A stretch of 39,329 bases of DNA from CAZOWW01 sp964583765 (GCA_964583765.1 CAZOWW010000044.1:1-39329), one strand, 5' to 3'; shown: positions 15,571 through 24,454, numbered from the stretch's first letter. Notes: generated by a model from the sequence alone, not told the origin. Program-made: numbers and translations.

Positions 15571-15649
15571 GATCGGACGGACGGTGGATCGGACGGACGG
15601 CGGGAACGGGGGGGGGCGGGAACGGGGGGCGGGCACGGGGGGCGGGCAG
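15571..15649 (+). repeat. G-rich direct repeats between nifB and ferredoxin (possible G-quadruplex)
   Basis: GATCGGACGGACGG occurs at 15571-15584 and 15587-15600. Next come units of CGGGAACGGGGGG type starting at 15601, 15617, 15630 and 15643, giving more than four runs of three or more G within 50 bases. The G-rich strand is the template strand for the nif operon, so the RNA would be C-rich. A weak 6-bp hairpin (CGGGAG/CTCCCG) at 15680-15693 lies just after nifB. Function unproven. Confidence 0.6.
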
Positions 15650-15717
15650 GTGCGGGAGGTCTGGGCATGTGCCGGAGGTCGGGAGAGCTCCCGGTCGAGG
15701 CAGGGATCACCCATGCC

Positions 15718-17070
15718 CTAGCCGCAGCCGGTGCCCGGGCCGGAACAGTCGCCGCAGCCCTGACGGGGAGGCACTGCCGCCGGTGGTTCCCCGGCGAAGA
15801 TGCGGTCGGCGGCCTCGCCGATGAGGCCCTCGGTCTCGTGGACGGCGAGTCCCGCGCGGTCGAGCACGGCCCGCGGACTGCCGCCCAGCTGGGAGACCAA
15901 CAGGGCACGGCAGTCGGACAGCAGCTCCGCGACGGCCTCCCACCGGCGGGCCCCACCCCCGGCCGAGGGCGCCTGGCGGATCTCCCGCAACCGCGCACCA
16001 GCCGGGGTCTGCTCGAAGACGTGGAAGCGGTCGGCGCCGCCCAGGTGCAGGTTGACCAGGTACCCCTCCATGCTGGCGGCGGCCACGTAGGGGCGTCCCG
16101 TGCCGTCGGTACGCGCCGTGGGGTCAGGACGCCGGGCCGCCGCGAGCCGGCCCAGGGTCGCCGGGGTATGTTCCTCCCCGATGCACCCCACGGCGTCGGC
16201 CCGGCACCGGCTGCAGTGCGCGAGCTGGGCGAGGTGTCGACCGGCCTCGGCCCGGGCCGAGGCCAGCTCGAAGGCGTCCGGCGCGCCCAGGTCACCGAAC
16301 GGGGTGCCCGCCACCGGGTACAGGGGCATGCAGTTCATCGTGTCCGCACCCAGGGCGGCGACGGTGCGGGCGACGTCCTCGACGCTCTTCAGGGTCACCC
16401 CCGGCACCAGGATGGTGTTGATCTTCACGACGATCCCCCGCTCCTTCAGGCCGCGGATCGACTCCAGCTGCCGTTCCAGGAGAAGCCGGGCGCCGGCCAC
16501 GCCGCGGTAGACCCTGCGGCCGTCCCGGACCCACCGGTAGATCCGGGCCCCGACCGCCGGGTCGACCGTGTTGACGGTGACCGTCACGTGGCTGACCCCC
16601 AGCGCGGCCAGCTCGTCCAGGTGGGGCGGGAGTCCCAGTCCGTTGGTGGCCACGCACGACATGAGTTCGGGGTGCCGGTCCCGGCACAGCCGTAACGTCT
16701 GCAGGGTCTCCTCGGCGTTGGCGAACGGATCCCCCGGACCGGCGATGCCCACCACGGCGAGGGCGGGCGTGGTCCGGGCGACCTCGTCGAGGTAGTCCGC
16801 GGCCTGTGACGGCCTGAGGACCGTGCTGGCGACCCCCGGACGGCTCTCCGCGACGCAGTCGGAGCGTCGATCGCAGTAGTTGCACTGCACGTTGCAGCGA
16901 GGGGCGACGGGCAGGTGGACGCGGGCGGTGCGCAGCCGAGCCTCGGCATCGAAGCAGGGGTGTCCCAGCGGACGCGCCGGGACGGTGTCCTGGGTAGCCG
17001 GTGCGGCCTCGCGGGCTGGCACGGCGGTCTGCGGCACGACGGGGTGCGCACTCATGGGCGGTGGGGTCAT
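15718..17070 (-). CDS. nifB: FeMo-co biosynthesis radical SAM protein NifB
   Basis: Builds NifB-co, the [8Fe-9S-C] core of FeMo-co, from two [4Fe-4S] clusters and SAM. The protein of 450 residues has the radical SAM motif C59-x3-C63-x2-C66 (CNVQCNYC) after a leader of about 50 residues. Further Cys positions include HCSRCRADAVGC. A C-terminal NifX-like domain (from about residue 345, YVAAASMEGYLVNLHLGG) is retained. The protein ends in a Cys-rich tail with C439, C442 and C449. ATG 17070 is chosen because GGAGGG lies 7 bases upstream; a GTG at 17130 overlapping the nifN stop is the alternative. NifB and NifN are separate genes here, not fused as in C. pasteurianum. Confidence 0.94.
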   Translation of the reverse strand: MTPPPMSAHPVVPQTAVPAREAAPATQDTVPARPLGHPCFDAEARLRTARVHLPVAPRCNVQCNYCDRRSDCVAESRPGVASTVLRPSQAADYLDEVARTTPALAVVGIAGPGDPFANAEETLQTLRLCRDRHPELMSCVATNGLGLPPHLDELAALGVSHVTVTVNTVDPAVGARIYRWVRDGRRVYRGVAGARLLLERQLESIRGLKERGIVVKINTILVPGVTLKSVEDVARTVAALGADTMNCMPLYPVAGTPFGDLGAPDAFELASARAEAGRHLAQLAHCSRCRADAVGCIGEEHTPATLGRLAAARRPDPTARTDGTGRPYVAAASMEGYLVNLHLGGADRFHVFEQTPAGARLREIRQAPSAGGGARRWEAVAELLSDCRALLVSQLGGSPRAVLDRAGLAVHETEGLIGEAADRIFAGEPPAAVPPRQGCGDCSGPGTGCG

Positions 17071-17126
17071 CCGGCGGCCCTCCAGGGAGCGGTGACGGCG
17101 GTCCTGACGCGGCACACGGCGGGTCC

Positions 17127-18641
17127 TCACATGTAGGCGTAGCCGACGGGCGAGGAGTCCTGCGCACGCTCGATCACGGTGTTCACGATCCGGTCGAAGA
17201 GCTGCTGGGTGCCCCGGTAGCCCAGGTGCATCAGCCGCTGGCCCCCGAGGCGGTCGTGCACGGGCAGGCCGACCCGCACCAGGGGAACCCCGAGGCGCCG
17301 TGCGGTGGGATAGCCCTTCGAGTGCCCGACCAGCAGATCGGGGGCGGCCTCACCGGCGGCGGCGTCGATCTGCGCGAAGTCGGCGTCCTCCAGCACCAGG
17401 ACGTCCGCGGGCAGTTCGGGCGTGTGCTCGGCCAGCGTCCGACGCAGCCGACCGCTGCGTCCCCCGGAGGCGCAGACCACGACCTTCACCCCGACCTCCC
17501 CGAGGAAGGCGGTGAGGGCCACGACCAGGTCCTCGTCGCCGAACACCACGGCGCGGCGCCCGGCGAGGTACTTGTGCCCGTCGACGTAAGCGTCCACGAG
17601 GCGCCCACGCTCGGCGGCCACCGCCCCGCTCGGGTCCCGCCCGCCCCACTCCCCCAGCAAGTCGAGGAAGGCGTCCGTGAGGCGCAACCCCACGGGCAGG
17701 GGCAGGGCGTGGTGGGGCACCCGGAACCGGCCGGCGAGCAGCTCGCCCCCGGAGGGCGTGCCCGGGGAGACCAGGCCGCCGAGGGTGAGGGCCGCACGTG
17801 CCCTCCCGCAGCGGACCACCTCGGACAGGGGGGTGCCACCGGGGCGGAGCCGGTGGTACTCCGCGCTGGCCGGCGCGTCGAGACTGTCCGCGTAGTCGGG
17901 CAGCACGGTGGCCTCGAGCCCGTGCACCGCGACGAGTTCCCGCAGGTGACGCAGGTCGGCGCAGGAGACCATGCCGGGCAGCAGGACCAGGTCGTTCGTC
18001 GTGGGGCCGGGTTCGGCCAGGGCCTGCAGGACCGCGGCCACCGCCGCCTGGTAGCCGTCGGCGTGCGTGCCCGCGTAGCTGGGGGTGCTCACCGCGACCA
18101 GGGGCGGCAGCGCCGTGTCGATCGTGGCCGCGCCGGTGACCGGCGCCCCCGTCGCAGCCGGGTGCGTGGCAACCGGGTCCGTCGCGCCGGCGCGGAGCCG
18201 GCCGAGCATGCGCGGCACGTCCTCGCCGATGGTCTCCGCCAGGCAGGTGGTGGCGACCCCCACCAGGGCGGGCCGGTAGCTGGCCACGACGTTGCGGATG
18301 CCCTGGTGGAGGTCGGCCTCGCCACCGAAGACCGTGCTGGCCTCGCCGAAGCTCGACGAGCCGATGTCCAGGGGCTCGTTGAAGTGGCTGATCAGGTACC
18401 GGCGGATGTAGGTCGCGCAGCCCTGACCTCCGTGGAGGAAGGGCACGGTGCCCTCAAGGCCCGCGAAGGCCAGGCAGGCCCCGAGCGGCATGCACATGCG
18501 GCAGGCGTTCGTGGTCGAGATGGCCCGGGCCTCCTCCACCGGCCTGGTCTCCACCACCGGCCTGGCCCCCGCCGCGACCCGGAGATCGTCGGCCGTCCGG
18601 AAGGGGACGGCACGGGGTGCCGGAGGGGTGAACGGGCTCAT
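17127..18641 (-). CDS. nifN: FeMo-co scaffold protein NifN
   Basis: Beta subunit of the NifEN complex, on which NifB-co is converted to FeMo-co precursor. The protein of 504 residues belongs to the NifK/NifN family. Landmarks are NACRMCMPLGACLAFAG, HGGQGCATYIRRY, TTCLAETIGEDVP and STPSYAGTHADGY. Compared with NifK, it has an Ala/Thr-rich insertion around residues 140-165 (after LGRLRAGATDP). Its ATG overlaps the nifE stop as ATGA, so NifE and NifN are translationally coupled. The partner context (nifE before, nifB after) makes NifN rather than NifK certain. Confidence 0.93.
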   Translation of the reverse strand: MSPFTPPAPRAVPFRTADDLRVAAGARPVVETRPVEEARAISTTNACRMCMPLGACLAFAGLEGTVPFLHGGQGCATYIRRYLISHFNEPLDIGSSSFGEASTVFGGEADLHQGIRNVVASYRPALVGVATTCLAETIGEDVPRMLGRLRAGATDPVATHPAATGAPVTGAATIDTALPPLVAVSTPSYAGTHADGYQAAVAAVLQALAEPGPTTNDLVLLPGMVSCADLRHLRELVAVHGLEATVLPDYADSLDAPASAEYHRLRPGGTPLSEVVRCGRARAALTLGGLVSPGTPSGGELLAGRFRVPHHALPLPVGLRLTDAFLDLLGEWGGRDPSGAVAAERGRLVDAYVDGHKYLAGRRAVVFGDEDLVVALTAFLGEVGVKVVVCASGGRSGRLRRTLAEHTPELPADVLVLEDADFAQIDAAAGEAAPDLLVGHSKGYPTARRLGVPLVRVGLPVHDRLGGQRLMHLGYRGTQQLFDRIVNTVIERAQDSSPVGYAYM

Positions 18642-19999
18642 GCGACCGCCTCCCTGCGCTGCGGCCGCTGCCGTCTGGGGACGAACGACCAGACCGGGCT
18701 CGTCACGGACGCGTGCACCTCGCGGGCGAAGTTGGCCATGCCCACGAAGCCCTCCAGGGGCACCTTGCGCTCGTGGTTGTGGTCGCAGAAGGCCACCCCG
18801 AGCTTGTAGGCGATCGGACGTTCCTTGACCCCGCCGATGAACAGGTCGACGTCCTCCTCGGCGAGGAAGGCCGCCAGTTCCCGCGGGTTCGAGTCGTCCA
18901 CGACCACCGTCCCCGGGTCACAGAGCGCGGCGAGGTGCCGGTAGTCCTCGGCATTGCCGGTCTGGCTGCCCACGAGCACGGTCCGCACGCCCAGCAGCCG
19001 GAGCGCCTTGACCAGGGACATCGCCTTGAACGCGCCACCGACGTAGATCGCCGCCCGCCTGCCCTCCAGATCCGGGCGCAGCTCGCGCAGCACCGGCAGC
19101 ACCGCCCCGATCTCCTCGGCGACCAGCTCGCGCGTGCGCCGCAGCATCTCGGCGTCCCCGAAGTGCTCGGCGACCTCGTACAGGGCCGCGGCCATGTCCT
19201 CGAAGCCGAAGTACGACACCCGGCGGTAGGGCTGCCCGTACCGTTCCTGCAACACCTTGGCCAGGGCCGTGGTGCTGCCCGAGCACTGCACCAGGTTGAG
19301 CGCGGCGCCGTGGGCCCGCCGGACGTCGGCCACCCGCCCGTCCCCGGTGAGGTTGGCCACGATCTGCACCCCCATCCGCTCCAGGTACCCGCGGATGATC
19401 CAGATCTCCCCGGCCAGGTTGAAGTCGCCGAGCAGGTTGACGCTGTGCGGGCCGATCCCCTCGGTGGACCCGGTGCCCACGAGCCCCGCGAGCGCATCGC
19501 AGGCGGCCTGGTACCCGTCCTTCTTCGTGCCGCGGAATCCCTCCGAGCGCACGGGGACGACCGGGATCCCGGTCCGGGCCGCCACGGTGCGGCAGACCGC
19601 CTCGACGTCGTCCCCAATGACCCCGACGATGCAGGTCGCGTAGACGAACGCGGCCGCGGGGCGGTGCCGCGCGATGAGTTCGAGCAGGCTGGCCTCGAGC
19701 ACGCGCTCGCTGCCGAAGACGACGTGCTTCTCCCGCAGGTCCGTGGAGAAGCTGAGCCGGTGCAGCTGCGGCCCGCTGGACAGCGCCCCGCGGATGTCCC
19801 AGGTGTAGACGGCGCACCCCACGGGTCCGTGCACGAGGTGCAGGGCATCGGCGATCGGGTAGAGCACCACGCGCGACCCGCAGAAGGTGCAGGCGCGCTG
19901 GCTCACGCTGCCCGCGACGCTCGGCCGCTCACACTCCAGGTCGAGGACGCCGCCACTGCGGTCGACCTGACCGCGGCGGGCCCGGAGGACCTCCGCCAT
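18638..19999 (-). CDS. nifE: FeMo-co scaffold protein NifE
   Basis: Alpha subunit of the NifEN scaffold. The protein of 453 residues is homologous to NifD. Cluster-binding Cys are at C37 (QRACTFCG), C62 (HGPVGCAVYTWD) and in YATCIVGVIGDD; SEGFRGTKKDGY replaces the NifD loop with the FeMo-co-contacting Gln and His. Near the C-terminus, IGGVKERPIAYKLGVAFCDH is the usual NifE pattern. ATG 19999 has GGGAGG upstream at good spacing. A 100-base gap separates it from nifK and contains the repeat CGGTGCTCGCGTTC at 20014-20027 and 20056-20069. It overlaps nifN by 4 bases. Confidence 0.94.
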   Translation of the reverse strand: MAEVLRARRGQVDRSGGVLDLECERPSVAGSVSQRACTFCGSRVVLYPIADALHLVHGPVGCAVYTWDIRGALSSGPQLHRLSFSTDLREKHVVFGSERVLEASLLELIARHRPAAAFVYATCIVGVIGDDVEAVCRTVAARTGIPVVPVRSEGFRGTKKDGYQAACDALAGLVGTGSTEGIGPHSVNLLGDFNLAGEIWIIRGYLERMGVQIVANLTGDGRVADVRRAHGAALNLVQCSGSTTALAKVLQERYGQPYRRVSYFGFEDMAAALYEVAEHFGDAEMLRRTRELVAEEIGAVLPVLRELRPDLEGRRAAIYVGGAFKAMSLVKALRLLGVRTVLVGSQTGNAEDYRHLAALCDPGTVVVDDSNPRELAAFLAEEDVDLFIGGVKERPIAYKLGVAFCDHNHERKVPLEGFVGMANFAREVHASVTSPVWSFVPRRQRPQRREAVA

Positions 20000-20099
20000 C
20001 TTCCGTCACCTCCCGGTGCTCGCGTTCGACTGCCGTGGGCCCGCGTTCGGCTGTCCGGTGCTCGCGTTCCCCGAGCCGCGCAGGCCCGGCGCGGCCCGG

Positions 20100-21488
20100 C
20101 TACAGGACGAGCTCGAACCGCTCCTCGGGCGCATCACGGTCGCGACGGTCCAGCAGGGCGTCGAGGATCTTCTCCGCAAGGCGCAGGCCGCCCTGGTAGC
20201 CCACGGTCGGGAAGTAGGTGTGCCCCGATCGGTCGAGGATCGGCCAACCGAAGCGGACGAACGGGACGTCCTCGGCGCGGGCGATGTGCTTGCCGTAGGT
20301 GTTGCCGACGATGAGATCCACCGGCTCGTTCTTGATCCACTGGTGGAGCAGGAACAGGTCCCCCTGCGAGCGGACGTTCGCCTCCGGGGAGCGGTGCGCG
20401 AGGATCTCGCGGATGCGCTTGTCGAAGGCGTTCCCCGGTGTCCCCGTGATCACGTGCACCGGCTTCATGCTCAGGTCGGTGAGGAACTCGGTCAGGGCGA
20501 TGACGTGGTCCGGGTCCCCGAAGACGGCGACCTTCTTCCCGTGGAAGTGCTGGTGCATGTCCCCCATCAGGTCGATCAGCCGGCCCCGTTCCGCGAGGAG
20601 CTCGGGCGCCACCTCCTGCGCGGCCCGACGCCGCAGGACGTGCACGAACCGGTCGGTCGCGGCGATCCCCAGCGGCAGGTCGAGCACCTCCCGCGGCACC
20701 CGGCAGCGGTTCTCCACGGCGACCGCCGCCGGCCGGGAGGCCCACCGGCCCAATGCCACCGTGGCGACCGCCCGTCCCAGGCCCTGCAGCTCCTCCACGG
20801 TGACGCCGCCGGAGGGGTAGAACTCGTGGACACCCGTCTGCGGGGTGTCCATGACCCCGGAGGTGTCCGGCAGGACCGTCGGGTTCAGGCCCATCAGCAG
20901 GGCGATGCGCCGCACCTCACGCATGTCCGCCGGCTCGACGAAGCCCGGGACGATGTTGATCCGCGGGGTCTTCTCCCGGCGGGAGGGCTTGACGTCCTCC
21001 TTCGCGAAGTAGTTGACCATCGCCGCGGTCATCGACGCGAAGCCCGAGACATGGGACCCCACGTAGCTGGGGGTGCTCGCGTGGATGACCCACTTCCCCT
21101 CGGGGATCAACCCCTCCTCGCGGGCCCGGCCCACGATCGTCGGCACGTCGTCCCCGATCGTCTCGGACAGGCAGGTCGTGTGCACCGCGATCACATCGGG
21201 GTCGTAGGTGCTGAAGATGGTGTTGATGGCCTGGAGCAGGTTGGCCTGACCGCCGAACACCGAGGCGCCCTCGGTGAAGGAGCTGGTGGCCGCCATCACG
21301 GGTTCCTTGAAGTGCCGGGTCAGGTGGCTGCGGTGATAGGCGCAGCACCCCTGGGATCCGTGGCTGTGCGGCAGGCACCGGTGGATGCCGAGCGCCGCGT
21401 ACATGGCCCCGATCGGCTGGCAGGTCTTGGCCGGGTTGATCCGCAGGGCCTGGCGGTCCATCACCTGCACGGGGGTGTGATCGAGCAC
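20100..21488 (-). CDS. nifK: Nitrogenase MoFe protein beta subunit
   Basis: Beta subunit of dinitrogenase; shares the P-cluster with NifD. The protein of 462 residues has P-cluster Cys at C23 (KTCQPIGAMYAALG), C48 (HGSQGC) and C106 (HTTCLSETIGDD), and STPSYVGSHVSGF downstream. Only 22 residues precede the first Cys, compared with about 69 in Azotobacter, so the N-terminal extension of aerobe-type NifK is missing. This length is like Clostridium-type NifK. The GTG at 21488 follows AGGAG with about 6 bases between. It begins 27 bases after nifD. Confidence 0.96.
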   Translation of the reverse strand: MLDHTPVQVMDRQALRINPAKTCQPIGAMYAALGIHRCLPHSHGSQGCCAYHRSHLTRHFKEPVMAATSSFTEGASVFGGQANLLQAINTIFSTYDPDVIAVHTTCLSETIGDDVPTIVGRAREEGLIPEGKWVIHASTPSYVGSHVSGFASMTAAMVNYFAKEDVKPSRREKTPRINIVPGFVEPADMREVRRIALLMGLNPTVLPDTSGVMDTPQTGVHEFYPSGGVTVEELQGLGRAVATVALGRWASRPAAVAVENRCRVPREVLDLPLGIAATDRFVHVLRRRAAQEVAPELLAERGRLIDLMGDMHQHFHGKKVAVFGDPDHVIALTEFLTDLSMKPVHVITGTPGNAFDKRIREILAHRSPEANVRSQGDLFLLHQWIKNEPVDLIVGNTYGKHIARAEDVPFVRFGWPILDRSGHTYFPTVGYQGGLRLAEKILDALLDRRDRDAPEERFELVL

Positions 21489-21515
21489 GGGGTTCTCCTC
21501 TCGGCAGGGGCGAGA

Positions 21516-23327
21516 TCAGGCGGCACCGGACGCGAAGGCGCCGAGCGACTCCCCGGCCCACGGCGGGGTGACGTACTTCCAGACGTTGGCGCTGACCAGC
21601 CGGTCGATCTCCCGGTAGAAGTTCCGCGCGCCGACGAAGCCGGCGTAGGGACCGCCGTAGTCGTAGTTGTGCAGCTGCTTGCAGGGGACGCCCATCTTCT
21701 CGATCACGTACTTGTCCTTGATCCCCGAGCAGACGACCGCGGGCGAGTACTCGCGGATCAGCACCTCCATCTCGTGGTGGCTGATGTCGTCCACGACCAG
21801 GGCGGACGGGGCCATCTCGCGCATCATTCCCACGTAGTCCCGCGTCTGCAGACCGCTGCGGGCCAGGGCGTCGAGCTGTTCCGGGCTCCTGCGCGGGTGG
21901 TAGGCGAGCGGATCGGCGACGACGTCCAGTTCCTCGATGTTGCGGCTGTCCGCGTCCACCTTGATCGAGGGGATCACCTCACGGCCCTCGTAATCGTCGC
22001 GGTGGGCGAACTCGTACCCGGCCGAGATCGTCGGCATCCCGATGTCCCGGAAGAGCTCCTGGTAGTGGTGCGCCCGGGAGCCGCCGACGTAGAGCATCGC
22101 GAGCTTTCCCTCGCACCTGCTCCGGATCTCCGCGCGCTCGGCGGCGATGGCCTCGAGTTCCTCCCCGATGACCGTCTCCACCCGGGCGATGAGCGCCTGG
22201 TCCCCGAAGTACCGGGCGATCTTGCGCAGGGACTTGGCCGTCGCCTCGGCGCCGATGAAGTTGACCTTCGTCCACGGGATCCCGTAACGGGTCTCCATCA
22301 TCTCGGCCAGGTAGTTGATGCTGCGGTGGCACATGACCACGTTCAGGTCGGCGGTGTGCGAGCGGGCGATGTCGCCGTAGTTGGTGTTGCCGCTGAAGGT
22401 GGCCACCAGGTCGATGCCGCAGCGTTCGAGGATCCGCTCGATCTCGAACGCGTCGCCGCCGATGTTGTACTCGCCCAGGACGTTGATCCGGAATCGGGTC
22501 GGGTCCGGTTCGGCGTCCGGCTCCTCGGTGCCGACCACGTGGGTGAACAGGCCGTTGTTCGCGATGTGGTGCCCGGCGCTCTGGCTGACGCCCTTGTACC
22601 CCTCGCAGGAGAAACCGAAGATGTTGATCCCGAGCTCCTTGCGGAGCTGCCGGGAGACCGCGTGGACGTCGTCACCGATCAGGCCGACCGGGCAGGTGCT
22701 GAAGACCGCGATCGCCTTGGGGTGGAACAGCGCGTGGGCCTCGCGGATGGCCGCCGCGAGTTTCTTCTCCCCGCCGAAGATGATCTCATCCTCGGTGAGG
22801 TCCGTGGAGAAGGCGTACTGGAGGTAGTTGGCCACGCCCTCCGGTGGACGGGCCTGGTTCCGCCGGGTCATCCACGCGTAGTAGGAGCAACCGATCGGAC
22901 CGTGCACGATGTGCACGATGTCGGTGATCGGACCGAGCACGACGCCCTTGCAGCCCGCGTAGCAACATCCGCGCTGGGTGATGATGCCGGGCACGGTGCG
23001 CTCGTTGGCGCCGATCGGGGCCGGCGCCCCGGGCTCGTTCACCTGGAAGTGCCGGCGTCGCTTGCGGGCGACCTTGGGCGGGTAGGACGAGATCAGGCGG
23101 TCGATCAGGGCCCCCTGGTCCGCCGGCACGAGGGTGTCCGGCAGGGCGAGCGCCTCCGTGGGGGCCGAGAGATCCAGGGTGAGCACGGCCTCGTCGACCA
23201 CCACCACCTGGGGTGCGTCCCCGGTGGCGACGGGATCGGTGGTGAGGGCGCGAGGTGCCTGGTCGGCGGTCGCACCCGCCCGACCGGTCGGGGGGACGGC
23301 GGGTGGGTGGTCCTGGGCCGGGCTCAT
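21516..23327 (-). CDS. nifD: Nitrogenase MoFe protein alpha subunit, Clostridium-like, N-terminally extended
   Basis: Catalytic subunit holding FeMo-co. The protein has 603 residues. P-cluster Cys are C121, C147 and C212; FeMo-co ligands are C333 (VVMCHRSINY) and H553 (QLHNYDYGGPYAGF). Q249 and H253 match the Azotobacter Gln191/His195 pair in KGVSQSAGHH. The stretch about 445-515, with DDYEGREVIPSIKVDADSRN, is the insertion of group II alpha subunits such as C. pasteurianum. The first 70 or so residues are an Ala/Pro/Thr-rich extension with no counterpart in known short NifD proteins. ATG 23327 is supported by GGAGG 5 bases upstream, so the extension is probably translated. It lies 79 bases after nifH. 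Confidence 0.96.
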   Translation of the reverse strand: MSPAQDHPPAVPPTGRAGATADQAPRALTTDPVATGDAPQVVVVDEAVLTLDLSAPTEALALPDTLVPADQGALIDRLISSYPPKVARKRRRHFQVNEPGAPAPIGANERTVPGIITQRGCCYAGCKGVVLGPITDIVHIVHGPIGCSYYAWMTRRNQARPPEGVANYLQYAFSTDLTEDEIIFGGEKKLAAAIREAHALFHPKAIAVFSTCPVGLIGDDVHAVSRQLRKELGINIFGFSCEGYKGVSQSAGHHIANNGLFTHVVGTEEPDAEPDPTRFRINVLGEYNIGGDAFEIERILERCGIDLVATFSGNTNYGDIARSHTADLNVVMCHRSINYLAEMMETRYGIPWTKVNFIGAEATAKSLRKIARYFGDQALIARVETVIGEELEAIAAERAEIRSRCEGKLAMLYVGGSRAHHYQELFRDIGMPTISAGYEFAHRDDYEGREVIPSIKVDADSRNIEELDVVADPLAYHPRRSPEQLDALARSGLQTRDYVGMMREMAPSALVVDDISHHEMEVLIREYSPAVVCSGIKDKYVIEKMGVPCKQLHNYDYGGPYAGFVGARNFYREIDRLVSANVWKYVTPPWAGESLGAFASGAA

Positions 23328-23406
23328 GGGGTCCTCCGGACGACGACGCGGGAAGGAAGGACGACGCGGGAAAGAACGGGGGAAAGGCTCGTCCGAGGAC
23401 GCCGCG

Positions 23407-24231
23407 TCATCCGAGGACCCCGTGCTCCAGGAGCAGCGACTCGAGCTCGTCGGTGTGCATGGGCTCGGGGACGACGAACATCTCGTTCCCGTCGATCGCC
23501 CGGGCGAGGTTCCGGTAGTGGTCGGCCTGACCGCACCCGGGACTCCAGTCGATCACCGTCTTGCGGTTGATCTCCGCTCTCTGCACGTCGTTGTCCCGCG
23601 GGACGAAGTACACCATCTGGGTGCCGAGTTTCTTGGCGAAGTGCTCGATGAGCTCGAATTCGTTGTCCACCTTGCGCGAATTGCAGATGATGCCCCCGAG
23701 ACGCACACCACCCGAGTCCGCGAACTTCCGGATGCCCTTGCAGATGTTGTTCGCCGCGTACATCGCCATCATCTCCCCGGAGGCGACGATGTACACCTCC
23801 TGCGCCTTGCCCTCGCGGATCGGCATCGCGAAACCACCGCACACGACGTCACCGAGGACGTCGTAGAACACGTAGTCCAGGTTCTCACCCTCGTCGTAGG
23901 CACCGAGCTGCTCGAGGAGGTTGATGGACGTGATGATCCCGCGACCGGCACAACCGACACCGGGCTCGGGGCCACCGGACTCCACGCAGAGGGTGTCCGA
24001 GAAACCGCTGGAACGGACGTCCTCCAGCTCCACGTCCTCACCCTCAGAGCGCAGCGTGTCGAGCACGCTGCGCTGGGCCAGACCCCCCAGGAGCAACCGG
24101 GTGGAGTCGGCCTTCGGATCGCACCCCACGACCATCACCTTCTTGCCCATCTCGGCGAGTCCGGCGACCGTGTTCTGGGTGGTGGTGGACTTGCCGATAC
24201 CACCTTTTCCGTAGATGGCGACCTTCCGCAT
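23407..24231 (-). CDS. nifH: Nitrogenase Fe protein (dinitrogenase reductase)
   Basis: ATP-dependent electron donor to NifDK, 274 residues. Walker A is YGKGGIGKST (7-16). The bridging [4Fe-4S] cluster ligands are C94 and C131. The GCAGRGIIT motif has R97, equivalent to the Arg ADP-ribosylated by DraT in some bacteria; no draT/draG is seen here. The DVLGDVVCGGFAMPIRE switch segment is intact. ATG 24231 follows AAGGAGG and is the conserved start (MRKVAIYGKGG). It is the first gene of the nif operon, behind a long leader. The gap to nifD holds GACGACGCGGGAA twice (23342-23354, 23360-23372). Confidence 0.97.
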   Translation of the reverse strand: MRKVAIYGKGGIGKSTTTQNTVAGLAEMGKKVMVVGCDPKADSTRLLLGGLAQRSVLDTLRSEGEDVELEDVRSSGFSDTLCVESGGPEPGVGCAGRGIITSINLLEQLGAYDEGENLDYVFYDVLGDVVCGGFAMPIREGKAQEVYIVASGEMMAMYAANNICKGIRKFADSGGVRLGGIICNSRKVDNEFELIEHFAKKLGTQMVYFVPRDNDVQRAEINRKTVIDWSPGCGQADHYRNLARAIDGNEMFVVPEPMHTDELESLLLEHGVLG

Positions 24232-24387
24232 GCCGATCTCCTCCTTCTGCGACTGCAGGAACCTGGACCGGAACGGCGGAACTCGCTCCCATTCCGGCAG
24301 CCGGAAACCGTGACCGACACCTCGGCGCACAGTGCCGCGAGCACGCGCACCGACGGGAATGGGCGGATCGGACGTCCGGCCTCACCG

Positions 24388-24423
24388 GCCGGGGCGGGAG
24401 CGTCTTCGGGGTGCCGCCCCGGC
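24388..24423 (-). promoter_or_regulatory. Hairpin in the nifH leader
   Basis: Perfect 10-bp stem GCCGGGGCGG / CCGCCCCGGC with a 16-base loop, about 157 bases before the nifH start and just downstream of the candidate promoter. It could stabilise the mRNA or act as an attenuator; no T-tract follows. Confidence 0.5.
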
Positions 24424-24454
24424 TGTGACACAAAAGTGCAGGAGCCGTGTTGCC

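Noticed and set aside
20016..23570. 1184-codon open frame on the plus strand across nifK and nifD
   Set aside because: It is antisense to nifK/nifD, which carry all metal-ligand motifs. Its product is Arg/Gly/Val/His-rich nonsense caused by high GC.
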